Of a stretch of DNA of 64,000 nucleotides, positions 36,884 through 47,500 are shown piece by piece; position 1 is the stretch's first letter; the number at the start of each line of letters is the position of its first letter. Made by a program: the position numbers and the translations under genes. The DNA comes from Axinella damicornis (lineage: Eukaryota > Porifera > Demospongiae > Axinellida > Axinellidae): assembly GCA_963931865.1 (NCBI GenBank), contig OZ007514.1, positions 12,205,428 through 12,269,427 on the forward strand, in the 5' to 3' direction. The notes under the pieces are model-generated. The model did not search any database, was not told the DNA's origin, and was given only the letters and a program-made list of their open reading frames with translations.

Positions 36884-37011
36884 CCCTAATCCAGATCTTA
36901 GATTTGCCTCCGTCGACCGGTCCACGTGGATACCGTATATCAACCGTTATATATTTTTATACGTTGCAACAAAGATAATATTGAAACGAAAAACTGAGCA
37001 GGCTGAACTAT

Positions 37012-37831
37012 CAGGAGCGCATGAGCCGCCGAAGGCGGCGAAGGAGCGTGTAACTTCAGTGCCATGTAAATACAAATTAGTTACGTACTTCCGCATTTGA
37101 AAATAGATCGGGTACGCCATAATTTTTCTGGGGGCAGTTTTATTGGCGTGCAAGCCTTCCTGACACTCGCTGGTTCCCTGCCTGTTTCGCTCTTGCAAAC
37201 TTCAGCACGGTCATGCTCTGCTTGATAGCGCGTTTCATGGGAGAATCCTTCACCTGGCGCATAGAAAGTTGCGGGGAGATACTTCTTGAAGGCTACAAGC
37301 TGAAGTTTCCTTCTAGCACGACCCTCGGATCGGCGTGGAGTTCCTTCTTCAAACCGAACTCGCTTCGCTTGAGGTAGCTCACTCTCGATGTCTACAGTCG
37401 ATTTCCGTTGCGTTTGAACATTGCGTATTGCGTGACCGCGTGCGGCAGAAACTTTCTGCGAGCGGAGCTTCACGGAAACGACACGGCCTGGCTTACGCAA
37501 TAGTCTGGAAGCCGTGCAGGCACTTTGCGTGAGTGTCATACTTGCAGAACACAGTTTCCGTGATAATCCACGCAATACGCAGTGTTCAAACGCAACGGAA
37601 ATCGACTGTACGCTTCGCCATTGCGGGTGGCTCTGTCAAAACAATGCTGTATATACTAAGCTAAGTACGAGTCACGTGCACTGTATGGCGTCACGCAACG
37701 TCTAAATGAGCTTCTGCTTTCCAAATATGGAAGTCATTACTACTACAGATTTGTATTTTCATGGCACTCACGGGTACTCGCGAGTTACACGCTCCTTCGC
37801 GACGCCGCCTTCGGCGGCTCATGCGCTCCTG
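37012..37831. mobile_element. 820-bp inverted-repeat DNA transposon with 7-bp target duplication
   Basis: Ends are CAGGAGCGCATGAGCCGCCG and its exact complement, flanked by GAACTAT on both sides (37005-37011 and 37832-37838). The arms stay complementary far inward, including GTCGATTTCCGTTGCGTTTG (about 37396) and its complement (about 37590). A minus-strand frame of up to 164 codons (37081-37575) crosses the left arm, is Arg/Lys/Ser-rich and matches nothing I recognise, so it may be incidental. It sits between the ATAD3 5' end and a LINE 5' end. Confidence 0.85.
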
Positions 37832-37838
37832 GAACTAT

Positions 37839-40212
37839 AGATTGCTAAAAACCCGTAACTAACCCACCCCGTCCTCGACTGAGGATTCCGACGCCAACAA
37901 TGCCGACAATGTTCCAAGCAGCAAATCTCCTTTTTTAGAAGTAAACTGAGGTGCAGGACACATGCTATGGAAGGCGTTAGTAATGACAATACTATACCTG
38001 TAACTAATGGACAGACAATACAGTCACAATGTACACTGGAACAATCCAACTCCAATGTTTCGATTCTATATTACAATGCGAGAAGCCTTTTGCCAAAATT
38101 AGACTCCCTGCGTGCTGAGGCTACTGCAAACAATCCTTCCATCATCTGCATTGTTGAGACCTGGTTGTCGGAGAATATATCCGATAGTGAGGTCTCAATT
38201 GAGAACTATCAAATTGCTAGATTGGATCGGAATAGGCATGGTGGTGGGGTATCAGTGTACATTCACAATTCACTGAGTTGGAAAATCTTACAGAAAGGCC
38301 CTAATGATTTAGAATTTATAGCTCTGTCTGTTAGTTCAAGTACCACTAACACTGTCAAACACTGTGTCTCAGTTTTGTATCGCCCACCTTCTTCATCTAT
38401 TAGTTTTTTTGATTCCCTTTATAACACCCTTTTGAGTTTGTCACCTCATCAGTTTTCTAGTTTTGTATTAATAGGAGATTTTAATGTCAATTTTTGTAAC
38501 ACAGATCACCCTTATTTTTGTAAACTCAACAGTATTCTCCAAATATATTGTGTAGTGAAGATCAAGTCTACGAACTCCTGACCTCTATCGACACTACCAT
38601 AGCAAATGGCCATGACAACATTTCTGCTATCATGCTCAAGAAAACTGCTCTAAGTATAACTCCAGCTGTCACCAAGCTATTCAATGTATCCCTTACTTCT
38701 GGAGAACTACCAAGCGAGTGGAAAACTGCACGTGTCTCCCCCATCCCCAAATCAGGTGACAACTCAAACCCCTCTAACTACCGTCCCATTTCCTTATTGT
38801 CTATTCTCAGTAAACTCCTCGAGAAGCACATAGTAAATCTTCTAACTGAGCACCTCAATTCTCATGCTCCCCTTTCCCAACAACAGTGGGGGTTCACTAA
38901 AGGCAAATCTTCGACTGGAGCCCTACTAGCTGCCCTGGACAATTGGCACAGGTCACTTGAGGCTGGCTTTGACATCTGTGCCGTTTTCTTTGACTACCGT
39001 AAGGCTTTCGATTCTGTCCCTCACAGACTGCTACTAAGGAAACTCAGAGACCTTAAAGTCAACTCCTACATCCTTAAATGGATTACTACCTACCTAACTA
39101 ACAGGAAGCAATATGTCTGTGTGGATGGATCATCATCAGAAGTACTACCAGTAAGTTCTGGAGTGCCCCAGGGATCAGTTCTCGGCCCAATTCTTTTCAT
39201 TATCTATATTGATGGAATTACAAAAGTGGCGCTAACAGCTGGTAACCTGTCACTCTTTGCCGACGACATTCTTCTCTATCGTCTAATTCAGAATATAGAA
39301 GATTTTGTTCTCCTCCAAAATGATGTTACAAAACTCTGTTTCTGGACTAACGATAATTTATTGGACTTCAACGCCAACAAATGCAGGTACATGTTAATCT
39401 CAAAGAGACGTCAATCATTCACACCGGTGGCTCTTACAGTAAATGGTTCACCACTGGAACGAGTGGATGCTTATAAATATTTAGGGATCTGGATAACATC
39501 TGATCTCACCTGGTCCAAACAGGTAATGGAAGTCTGCAAAAAAGCAAGACAAAAAATTGGAATACTGTATCGCAAATACTATCAACATGCCACACCGTCC
39601 ACCATGCTGCAATTGTACCTGTCTTGCATCCGGCCTGACCTAGAGTATGCAGTACCCGCATGGGACCCTCACCAGCAGGGTCTAATCAATTCACTAGAAG
39701 CTGTCCAGAAATTCGCCATGAGAGTGTGTACTAAGCAATGGTCCAGTAACTACAATGCTCTACTCAATGCACATGGAGTTCCCAGTCTTAGAAAAAGAAG
39801 GCTTATTCTCAAGCTGTCTTATCTATACAACATTCTAAACGGCCGCTACTCACTCCCTGAACCATTTCCAGTCGAAACTCGGACCATCAGCCACTTCACA
39901 AGATCACACAGACATACTTTAATAGTTCCAAGAGCTCACACCAACTCGTACTTCCACTCTTTTTTCTGTGACACTCCTCGTACATGGAATACTCTACCCT
40001 TGCATGTGGTGGAAAGTCTTAATGCAGACATTTTCAAGAGAAACCTAACTAACTATCTCACTAATTAATGTTCCCATTATATTATTTGCTTATAACTATA
40101 GATAACTTTGGGTACATACCAGTATTAGCTTGTATGCTATTTATGTATCCCTGCCTTTGGCTAAATTATTATATACAAAAAAAAAAAAAATAAATAAAAA
40201 AAAAATAAAAAA
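37839..40212 (+). mobile_element. Non-LTR retrotransposon (jockey/CR1-like) with internal deletion
   Basis: Frame 37967-38581 encodes the N-terminal part of an APE-type endonuclease (LYYNARSL, IVETWL, VLYRPPSSS, LIGDFNVNF) but breaks off before the SDH motif. From about 38550 a different frame (to 40068) encodes a reverse transcriptase: PIPKSGDNSNPSNYRPISLL, FFDYRKAFDSVPH, SGVPQGSVLGPILFIIYIDG, and the catalytic LFADDILLY. Aligned with the neighbouring element, about 770 bp (endonuclease end and linker) are missing, with a frameshift at the join. The 3' UTR ends TAAATTATTATATAC, then an A-rich tail (40170-40212). Not capable of autonomous movement as read. Confidence 0.9.
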
Positions 40213-42615
40213 ATGCTATCATTGTCTCAAGTTGTAGGTACTCCCACCCACATAAGTCCCAATGGGGATTCTTCACTGATTGACCTGGCCCTTGTATCCA
40301 ATACAACTCTGCTCCATCATTGTTCTACAATTCCTCCTATTGTAAATTCCGATCACAATGGATTACACCTCTCATTCAAGTGGAGACTAAGTGGTACACA
40401 AGTGCAACAACACCCCAGGACCATCTGGAAGTATAGGAATGCTGACTTCAGAATGGCATGTCAGATGATTGATGAGACTGACTGGGATAGTTTGTTACCT
40501 GAGGAGGATATCGATGTTGCAGCCTCCAATTGGCACAGAAAGTTCATGGATATTATCTCCATGTGCATTCCGCAGCAAACGGTGAAAAGCAGGAGGAACG
40601 TACCCTGGCTGACTAAGAACATAATTCGCCATATGAGAAAGCGTAATGCTGCATTCCATGCCACCAAGAGATCGAACAAGCCTGAAGTAGCAGCTAAATA
40701 CAAGAGATTACGTAATACAGTTGTGAAGATGCTACGCGAAGCCAAGAATTCACACCTTAACAGGCTCAATGTGGGAAGCAAAAAGCAATTTTGGAAGGCG
40801 GTAAAGGTACTTAGCAAGCAACAGTCAACGATCCCAACACTTCATTATCAAGAAGCCACGGCAGAAACAAATTATGAGAAAGCCGCCATGCTTAATGAGT
40901 ACTTCTCATCCTGCTTTAATACATCAGTTCCTCCCCTGTCACAGCTAGATGAAGAGAGGCAGACCCACACTGAGTTTGAATCTGCCAGTTCTGAAGATCT
41001 CCTATGCACCACTGAGGAGATTCTGTCATACATCCAAGCCTTGGATGCTACTAAAGCAAGTGGTCCAGATGGGATTTCCATCAAAATGCTCAAATACACC
41101 GCAACAAGCATTGCTCCATCCCTTGCCAAGCTTTTCAATATTTCCATCAAACTTGGGCACTTTCCAACTTGTTGGAAAACTTCTTCTGTTGTACCCATAC
41201 CGAAGTCATCCCAACACGAGGAGGCTGCCAATTATAGACCAATATCTCTCCTATCTGTAGTGAGCAAGCTGCTAGAGCGACACATTCATCAAGTAATCAC
41301 CATCCACCTCAATGAAAATAGACCACTCTCCAATATGCAGTGGGGATTCCAATCGGGTAAATCCACAGTCACAGCTCTATTGGCTGTAACACATGACTGG
41401 TTTAAAGCACTCGAATCCAGACACAATGTATGCTCCGTTTTCTTCGACCTTCGCAAGGCTTTCGATTCTGTTCCGCACAAATTACTTTTAGAAAAACTGA
41501 ACACATATGCATTGGATTCCCACATCTTGTCATGGTTGCACAGCTACCTTGCCGAAAGAAAACAACATGTGGTTGTCGGAGGAGCTTCATCTCCTGACTC
41601 ACCTGTGCTCTCAGGAGTTCCACAGGGGTCTGTTTTGGGTCCGCTATTATTCCTTATTTATATTGATGACGTGTCGTCTCTCCAGCTGTCAGAAAACTCA
41701 GTCCTAAACCTCTATGCAGATGACATGCTCTTGTACAAACAAATCAAGTGCAGTGAGGATTACCAGCAGTTGCAAATGGACATTGATAAAATCAGTTCAT
41801 GGGTAGATCACAATAATTTATCACTTAACCCAGCCAAATGCAAGACCATGCTGCTCTCAAGAAAGCGGAATCTCAGTCATCCTCCACAGCTCCTACTAAA
41901 CAAGGCACCACTTGAACAAGTAGAAGCCTTTAAGTACTTGGGAGTGCTCATTTCATCAGACTTGTCTTGGTCCAGGCACATTGACTCCATCTGTGCAAAA
42001 GGAAAGAGACTTATTGGCCTGTTATACAGAAGGTTCTCCACTAATGTAAGCAGTGAAAGATTAATAGAAATGTACAAATATCTAGTGTGCCCTCACCTCG
42101 AATATGCCGCCCCTGTGTGGGATCCCCACCTTCTCAAAGACATAAAATCTGTGGAGAACGTACAGAAATACGGACTAAAGATGTGTTTAAAAAGGTGGGA
42201 TCTAGGATACCAAGAGCTGCTCCATCTTGCTCAAATTCCTACACTTGAGAACAGGAGAATTTATTTAAAACTTTGTACTCTCTTTAAGATCATCCATGGT
42301 CTCTTCCCTTTCACACCCGATGTATTTATGCCGCAACCTAGTAGACATAACTATAATCTTCCATTTTTGTATCAACCTTTTTCACACACTAACGCCTTCC
42401 AAGCATCATTTGTTCCAAGTACTGTTTCCATATGGAATCACCTACCCCCCGATGCACTTACTGCACCTTCACCTCACACATTTAAGTTAAATATTGCACC
42501 TTTGTTCTTGTAGTTATAGTTAGTTAGGGTACATACCTGTATTAGCCTAGAAGGCTATTATGTATCCTTTGCATTGGCATAAATTATTATAGAAAAAAAA
42601 AACAAAAAAAAAAAC
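40213..42615 (+). mobile_element. Non-LTR retrotransposon (jockey/CR1-like), 5'-truncated
   Basis: Starts directly at the A-tail of the preceding element. One uninterrupted frame (40213-42513, 766 codons) begins inside the endonuclease domain (SSLIDLALVSN, IVNSDHNGLHLSF), then a reverse transcriptase with PIPKSSQHEEAANYRPISLL, FFDLRKAFDSVPHKLLLEK, SGVPQGSVLGPLLFLIYIDD and YADDMLLYK. The 3' UTR resembles that of its neighbour (GTATTAGCCTAGAAGGCTAT) and ends in a broken A tail near 42590-42611. Most of the endonuclease is missing. Confidence 0.92.
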
Positions 42616-42927
42616 TGCAAAGCGGTATCTAAATATATAAAAGCAACCAGCCTTGGGAGGCTTACGAGACAGGGTATTGATGAAAATATACATTTGAGAT
42701 GTGGGCTAACATAATCATAGTTTATAAGTGCCTAAAAATTTTGTGGTTTGCAAGAATATAATAAATATACATGCTGTGGGATGTGCTGGGAGGTGTGGAT
42801 ACAGAGACAGCATACATGAAGGACAGACAGCCTTCCCCTGGCACCCCTCTCAGAATACCAGAGGACAGACTACCAATGTACACAACATTCACAACCACTC
42901 ATCCATTACAGAAATGTACCATCACAC

Positions 42928-43633
42928 TCAGTCAAGATCACAGTGCTTTTTGTAGCACTTGTACGCCGCAATAGTCCCGCCAACAGTGCTGATTATTAGG
43001 CTAAGCACACCTATTGATATTCCAATTTTTTCTGCTAGTGTTAGATCAGTTGGATCAGTTGGTCTGCCATCACTGGTTGGCCCGGTGACACCACCACCAG
43101 TAGCTGCAATCGTATTTGGTGATGGACTATTTGTTGAGGCATCATAAGACTGGGTTGGTGATGAGACAACAACGCAAGGACCACGTAGGGTAACACTGTC
43201 TATCTCCACTCCAAATGCATCAGCCATTGTGATGATGAGTTTAAGTGTATGTTGGCCTGCAGACAGTGCCACTGGGTTGCCCACTATGCCTGAACTCCTG
43301 AACACGTTCCACTGGTTTCCTTCTTGTGAAATTCCTGTTGTAGTGAACTGGCCTGTCTGAGTAACCGTCATTAGAGTAACAAACAGCCAATGTTACTATA
43401 TCACAGGAAGTGCTGGTGACAAACCGCCATACAAGGTAACCATTCTGCCTCAGGTTAACAGCTAAACCACCAGAGGCAGTTGATTGATACGTCTGTGTCC
43501 CTGAAGAGTCTGACTGACCATGCACTGCTTCCAATTGCAAGTCCAGAGCCCATGCAATATTGAGGGAGATCAGTACAATTGTGTTTATACCACACACCAT
43601 ATAAGGATACCAGTAGCTACTTAGACCAGCCAA
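42928..43633 (-). pseudogene. CBM6-like membrane protein, frameshifted copy
   Basis: Highly similar to the intact gene at 44358-45044, but split over two frames. Around 43352-43363 a 44-base stretch of the intact gene is replaced by 12 bases (net loss of 32), removing part of the domain (the DRIEILVDESI region) and shifting the frame. The 3' part keeps the domain end, a Ser/Thr/Pro-rich stalk and the membrane segment. The signal-peptide start also differs: the nearest ATG (43600) gives MVCGINTIVLISLNIAWA. Duplicated flanks lie on both sides. Confidence 0.82.
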
Positions 43634-43734
43634 TATACTAGTTCTAGTCTTGAATTACAGGTGTTGGCTCTGTGCTATTGTAACTTGTGCATGCTGTGAG
43701 ACCCAGTTGCAGTAATACCTACCATGTATGTAGC

Positions 43735-44160
43735 AACTGAAAAACTATTACAGCTAGAAGGGAATTAATTCCCCTGGGAATTCCCAGAGGTTAAAGTTTA
43801 ATTAATGGACTGCAGACTCCAGCACATATATACTCTCAGTATCCTGCACCAGGGTGCGCAAACAGCATAAAAATTCAAAGGGAATTACAGACAACTTCTG
43901 ATACTATAATTTTTTATTCTGTGTAGCTGCTATTGGCTGGTCAGTGAGGATAAATCTGATAAATCTGCACACACAGAAATAAAAAGGAGAACACAGCAGT
44001 GTAGACTAGTGCTGCTAGCTATGTTAGCCTCTGTCGGATGACTTCAACAAGGCCTTCACTGCTCAAACCGCTTGGACGAGGGCACGCGTAGATGGGAAGA
44101 CTTCAACAAGGCCTTCACTGCTCAAACCGCTTGGACGAGGGCACGCGTAGATGGGAAGAC
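43735..44160. repeat. Fragment of the 3.6-kb duplication block plus 62-bp tandem repeat
   Basis: 43735-44040 matches the 3' flank of the UBX terminal exon (GGGAATTCCCAGAGGTTAAA; AGGGTGCGCAAACAGCATAA) and stops just inside that exon (trace at 44018-44040). A unit with GACTTCAACAAGGCCTTCAC and CGCTTGGACGAGGGCACGCG is then repeated twice (44038-44160). Confidence 0.75.
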
Positions 44161-44357
44161 TAGACAAACTGATCCCTCTACCCCTGCTGCGCATGCGCAC
44201 GGGGTAATAAGCAGGCATCACTGGTACAGATAATGGGAATGCATGACATAAACAACATACACACAGGAATTCCTGTTGTATGGCCTGAGTGTTTGAAACA
44301 TCCATATGTACACAACATTCACAACAATTCATCCATTACAGAAATCTACCATCACAC

Positions 44358-45044
44358 TCAGTCACAGTGCTTTATGTAGCACTTGTATGCTGCAATAGTC
44401 AAGCCAACAGTGGTGATTATTAGGCTAAGCACACCTAACGATATTCCAATTTTTTCTGCTAGTGTTAGGTCAGTTGGTCCAGCTCTGCCATCACTGGTTG
44501 GCCTGGTGACACCACCGCCAGCAGCTGCAATCGTATTTGGTGATGGACTATTTGTTGAGGCATAATAAGACTGGGCTGGTGATGAGACAACAACGCAAGG
44601 ACCACGTAGGGTAACACTGTCTATCTCCACTCCAACTGCATCAGCCATTTTGACGATGAGTTTAAGTGTATGTTGGCCTGCAGACAGTGTCACTGGGTTG
44701 CCCACAATGCCTGAACTCCTGAACACGTTCCACTGGTGTCCTCCTTGTGATACTCCTATTGTTGTGAACTGGCCAGTGATTGATTCATCCACTAGTATTT
44801 CAATCCTATCTGAGCGTCCGTCATTAGAGTAATAAACAGCCAATATTACTATATCACAGGAAGTGCTGGTGACAAACCGCCATACAAGGTAACCATTCTG
44901 CCTCAGGTTAACAGCTAAACCACCAGAGGCAGTTGATCGATACATCTGTGTCCCCGAAGAGTCTGACTGACCATTCTCTGCTTCCAATTGCAAGTCCAGA
45001 GCCCATGCAATATTGAGGGAGATCAGGAGCCAAGTAAACTTCAT
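44358..45044 (-). CDS. Type I membrane protein with CBM6-like (galactose-binding-fold) domain
   Basis: Intact single-exon gene of 228 aa from ATG 45044. Signal peptide at about 1-16 (MKFTWLLISLNIAWA), then a beta-rich domain at about 17-150. Its features (LQLEAENGQSDSS at the start, LVWRFVTSTSCDIVILAVYY, IEILVDESITGQF, WNVFRSSGIVGNPVTLSAGQ, HTLKLIV, GVEIDSVTL at the end) resemble family 6 carbohydrate-binding modules and related galactose-binding folds. A Ser/Pro/Gly-rich stalk follows, then one membrane span (about 196-218, GISLGVLSLIITTVGLTIAA) and a short Cys/Lys/His tail. A carbohydrate-recognition or adhesion role is inferred from fold resemblance only. A broken copy lies just downstream and a remnant at 60119-61125. 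The 12-base-longer frame starting at TTG (45056) is not preferred. Confidence 0.8.
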   Translation of the reverse strand: MKFTWLLISLNIAWALDLQLEAENGQSDSSGTQMYRSTASGGLAVNLRQNGYLVWRFVTSTSCDIVILAVYYSNDGRSDRIEILVDESITGQFTTIGVSQGGHQWNVFRSSGIVGNPVTLSAGQHTLKLIVKMADAVGVEIDSVTLRGPCVVVSSPAQSYYASTNSPSPNTIAAAGGGVTRPTSDGRAGPTDLTLAEKIGISLGVLSLIITTVGLTIAAYKCYIKHCD

Positions 45045-45089
45045 TCTTGACCACAAGTCAAATACTGATTACTGCAACTGGGTCTCATA

Positions 45090-45600
45090 GCATGCACAAG
45101 TTATAATAGCACTGAGCCAACACCTGTAATTCAAGTCTAGAACTAGTATATTGGCTGGTCTAAGTAGCTACATCATAAATACAATTGTACTATATGACAT
45201 CATGAAAGTGAACATGGTGAAGATGCACCTTGATTCAGAGACATCTCATTCTGGAGGCTTGAATGCCACCAGCACGCACACATGTAGCTACCAGTTGCGC
45301 CAGTCAACAACAGATTGCAGTGCATGACTGCCTACGTACAAGTAAACACCGCAATTATTATGTATGTAGCTGAAATGGGAATTAGAGGTTAAAGTTTAAT
45401 TCATTTTAGACTATAACTCAACTGAGTCTCACAGCATGCACAAGTTATAATAGCACTGAGCCAACACCTGTAATTCAACACTAGTCTAGAATTAGTATAT
45501 TGGCTGGTCTAAGTAGCTACATCATAAATACAATTGTACTATATGACATCTTGAAAGTGAACATGGTGAAGACGTGCACCTTGATTCAGACTCCAGCACA
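45090..45600. repeat. Direct repeat of the CBM6-like gene's upstream flank
   Basis: AGCATGCACAAGTTATAATAG through TATTGGCTGGTCTAAGTAGC to GTGAACATGGTGAAGA occurs twice (about 45085-45235 and 45430-45585). Both also match 3565-3620. Confidence 0.8.
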
Positions 45601-45850
45601 TATTCTCCTATCCTGCACCAGGGTGCGCAAACAGCATAAAAATTCAAAGGGAATTACAAACAACTTATCATACTACAATTTTATTCTGTGTAGCTACTAT
45701 TGGCTGGTCAGTGAGGATACTGATAAATCCAGAAATAGAAAAGGAGAACACAGCAGTGTACTAGCCTCGTTCCCAGGTAGGCCTGGGAACGAGGCTAGCA
45801 GTGTACAACACAGATCTAGAGGAGGATCTATCTGAGGCTAGTAGTGCTAG

Positions 45851-45983
45851 CTATGTCAACCTCTGTCGGATGACGGCGTTGAGGAGGTTGGCATCAGCTA
45901 GGGTCTGTGTGTCGTCAGCCTGTTCCCTTGTGAGGAAGGTTGTCATGAGAACATAGCTGGCTGCAGCCAGGCTGGGTTGGGAG
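45851..45983 (-). pseudogene. Extra copy of the UBX terminal exon
   Basis: A 133-bp exon with an intact CCCTTTCAG acceptor, an open frame ending [13 protein letters not shown] and a stop at 45851-45853. It is the same length and phase as 4056-4188. No preceding UBX exon is nearby; upstream on this strand lies a fragment of ATAD3 exon 6. It is therefore an orphan exon, though still spliceable in principle. Confidence 0.8.
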
Positions 45984-46039
45984 CTGAAAGGGTTCAAAGG
46001 TCAAGGAGAAACAGCGGCCAAGAAACTTGGAGATTCCAT

Positions 46040-46640
46040 ACCACAGCATGATCACCCGCTGTTCAGCTGCCTTCAGTCTGACTCTGATCTGCTCCAGAGT
46101 AAGGTCCAGAGTAAGGTCCTGATTCTCCCACTCCATCTTGGTTCTAAACAAACAAACAGCAGTGGAGACCTTTTGATGGGCATGCTTTAAAAACATGTTG
46201 TAGCCTCGTTCCCAGGCCCGTGCCATTTTCGGTTGCAAGCACGAAAGAATGGTGGCAACCGAAAATGGAGTGGGACTGGGAATGAGGCTACCGTAGTTGT
46301 GCAATCTTGGTTCTGATGGACGTTAAATAAACAGCAGTGGAGATCGGCATGTTTTAGAAGCATACCGTACTCCTCCCAGCTACTTTTTATTAAGCTCTGA
46401 AGTCTTATTCCAGAAACTCTGCAATTTACAATCCATTTACAATCCAGAAACTCTGTGCCATTTACGATCCTATGGAGCGGAAAAGGCTTTAATTCCAGCA
46501 CTTCCTACTTGAGGAAAATTAAGCACATCTCATTATTAGGCTTCCTGTGGAGATTTAGGCGCATGTGCTTAATAATGCGTGGCTACGGTACTGCACAGTC
46601 AGATAGGCAGAAAGTCAACTCGAGAATGAAATTAAAGTTA
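46040..46640 (-). pseudogene. Duplicated ATAD3 exon 6 with flanking intron (degraded)
   Basis: Matches 34110-34800: exon 6 ([20 protein letters not shown]) with a 12-base internal duplication, followed by the intron including the same long MITE and GATGGACGTTAAA. The end of the exon and its donor are lost, and it runs straight into the UBX terminal-exon block. Confidence 0.82.
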
Positions 46641-46659
46641 GTACACAATTTATATTAAT

Positions 46660-47500
46660 CTTATGTAGTACATAGCAGTGTATGGGGAATTGGGCAGAGT
46701 CCCCCTGGAAATCAAGAGAAGAAGTGCAATCATAAAATATTGGCTACGAATTGTTTCTGACTGGAATACTCCAGTTCTGCTCAAAGAAGCATATCTCATG
46801 CAAACAGAAAGTGGTTCAGACTGGCTATCCTATATAAAACAAACCTTAGACAACTTGGGCTTCTCCAATATATGGTCAAATCCCTCATCGGTGCCCAAAG
46901 GTCCCTTTCTTGCCGAACTGGAACAAAGATGTAGGGATCAGTACGTCCAAACGTGGCATAGCCAACTAGCATCAACAACAGGAAAATTGAGATTTTACAA
47001 GCTATTCAAAACAACATTCGAAAGAGAATCCTACCTCAACCTGCCACCTCACCTACGGGTCCCAATCACAAAGGTGAGGATCAGCTGCCACCCCCTCCAT
47101 ATCGAGACTGGCCGTTACAGGCTGCCCACTCCAATCCCCTGCGATGAGAGGTTCTGCTGGTACTGTGATGGAAGAGTGGAAGATGAGTTGCATTTTGTAT
47201 TCCAATGCCGCCTGTACGAAGCTCTAACGGAACGAACCAGACTACTGCAGTATTGCCAAACGATAAACTATTCCTTCAACTATCTAGAGGATATTGAAAA
47301 ATTTAGGCTTATATGGAAGGCCAGGAATGGTCGTGCAATATACCTATTGGGTGTTTTTTTACTTAAGGCATTCCAATTAAGACAACTGTTTATAAGGAAT
47401 CGTCCAACTACAACTTAGAGTTTATTGAGTTTTCTCACTTTGACTGTTGGGCCTTCTGGCCATTATCTGTCATTAAAATTTATATATATATATTTATATT
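46660..47500 (+). mobile_element. LINE fragment, C-terminal end of ORF2
   Basis: Frame 46678-47418 encodes the region after a reverse transcriptase: YGELGRVPLEIKRRSAIIKY at the start and a Cys/Cys/His/Cys zinc-knuckle-like motif CWYCDGRVEDELHFVFQC near residues 160-178. This is typical of the 3' end of some LINE ORF2 proteins. It belongs to a different family from the elements at 37.8-42.6 kb. It is 5'-truncated and ends near a TATATATA tract. Confidence 0.8.

Noticed and set aside
37081..37575. 164-codon frame as a bona fide gene
   Set aside because: It overlaps an arm of the inverted-repeat element and has no recognisable homology. Kept only as a note under the element.
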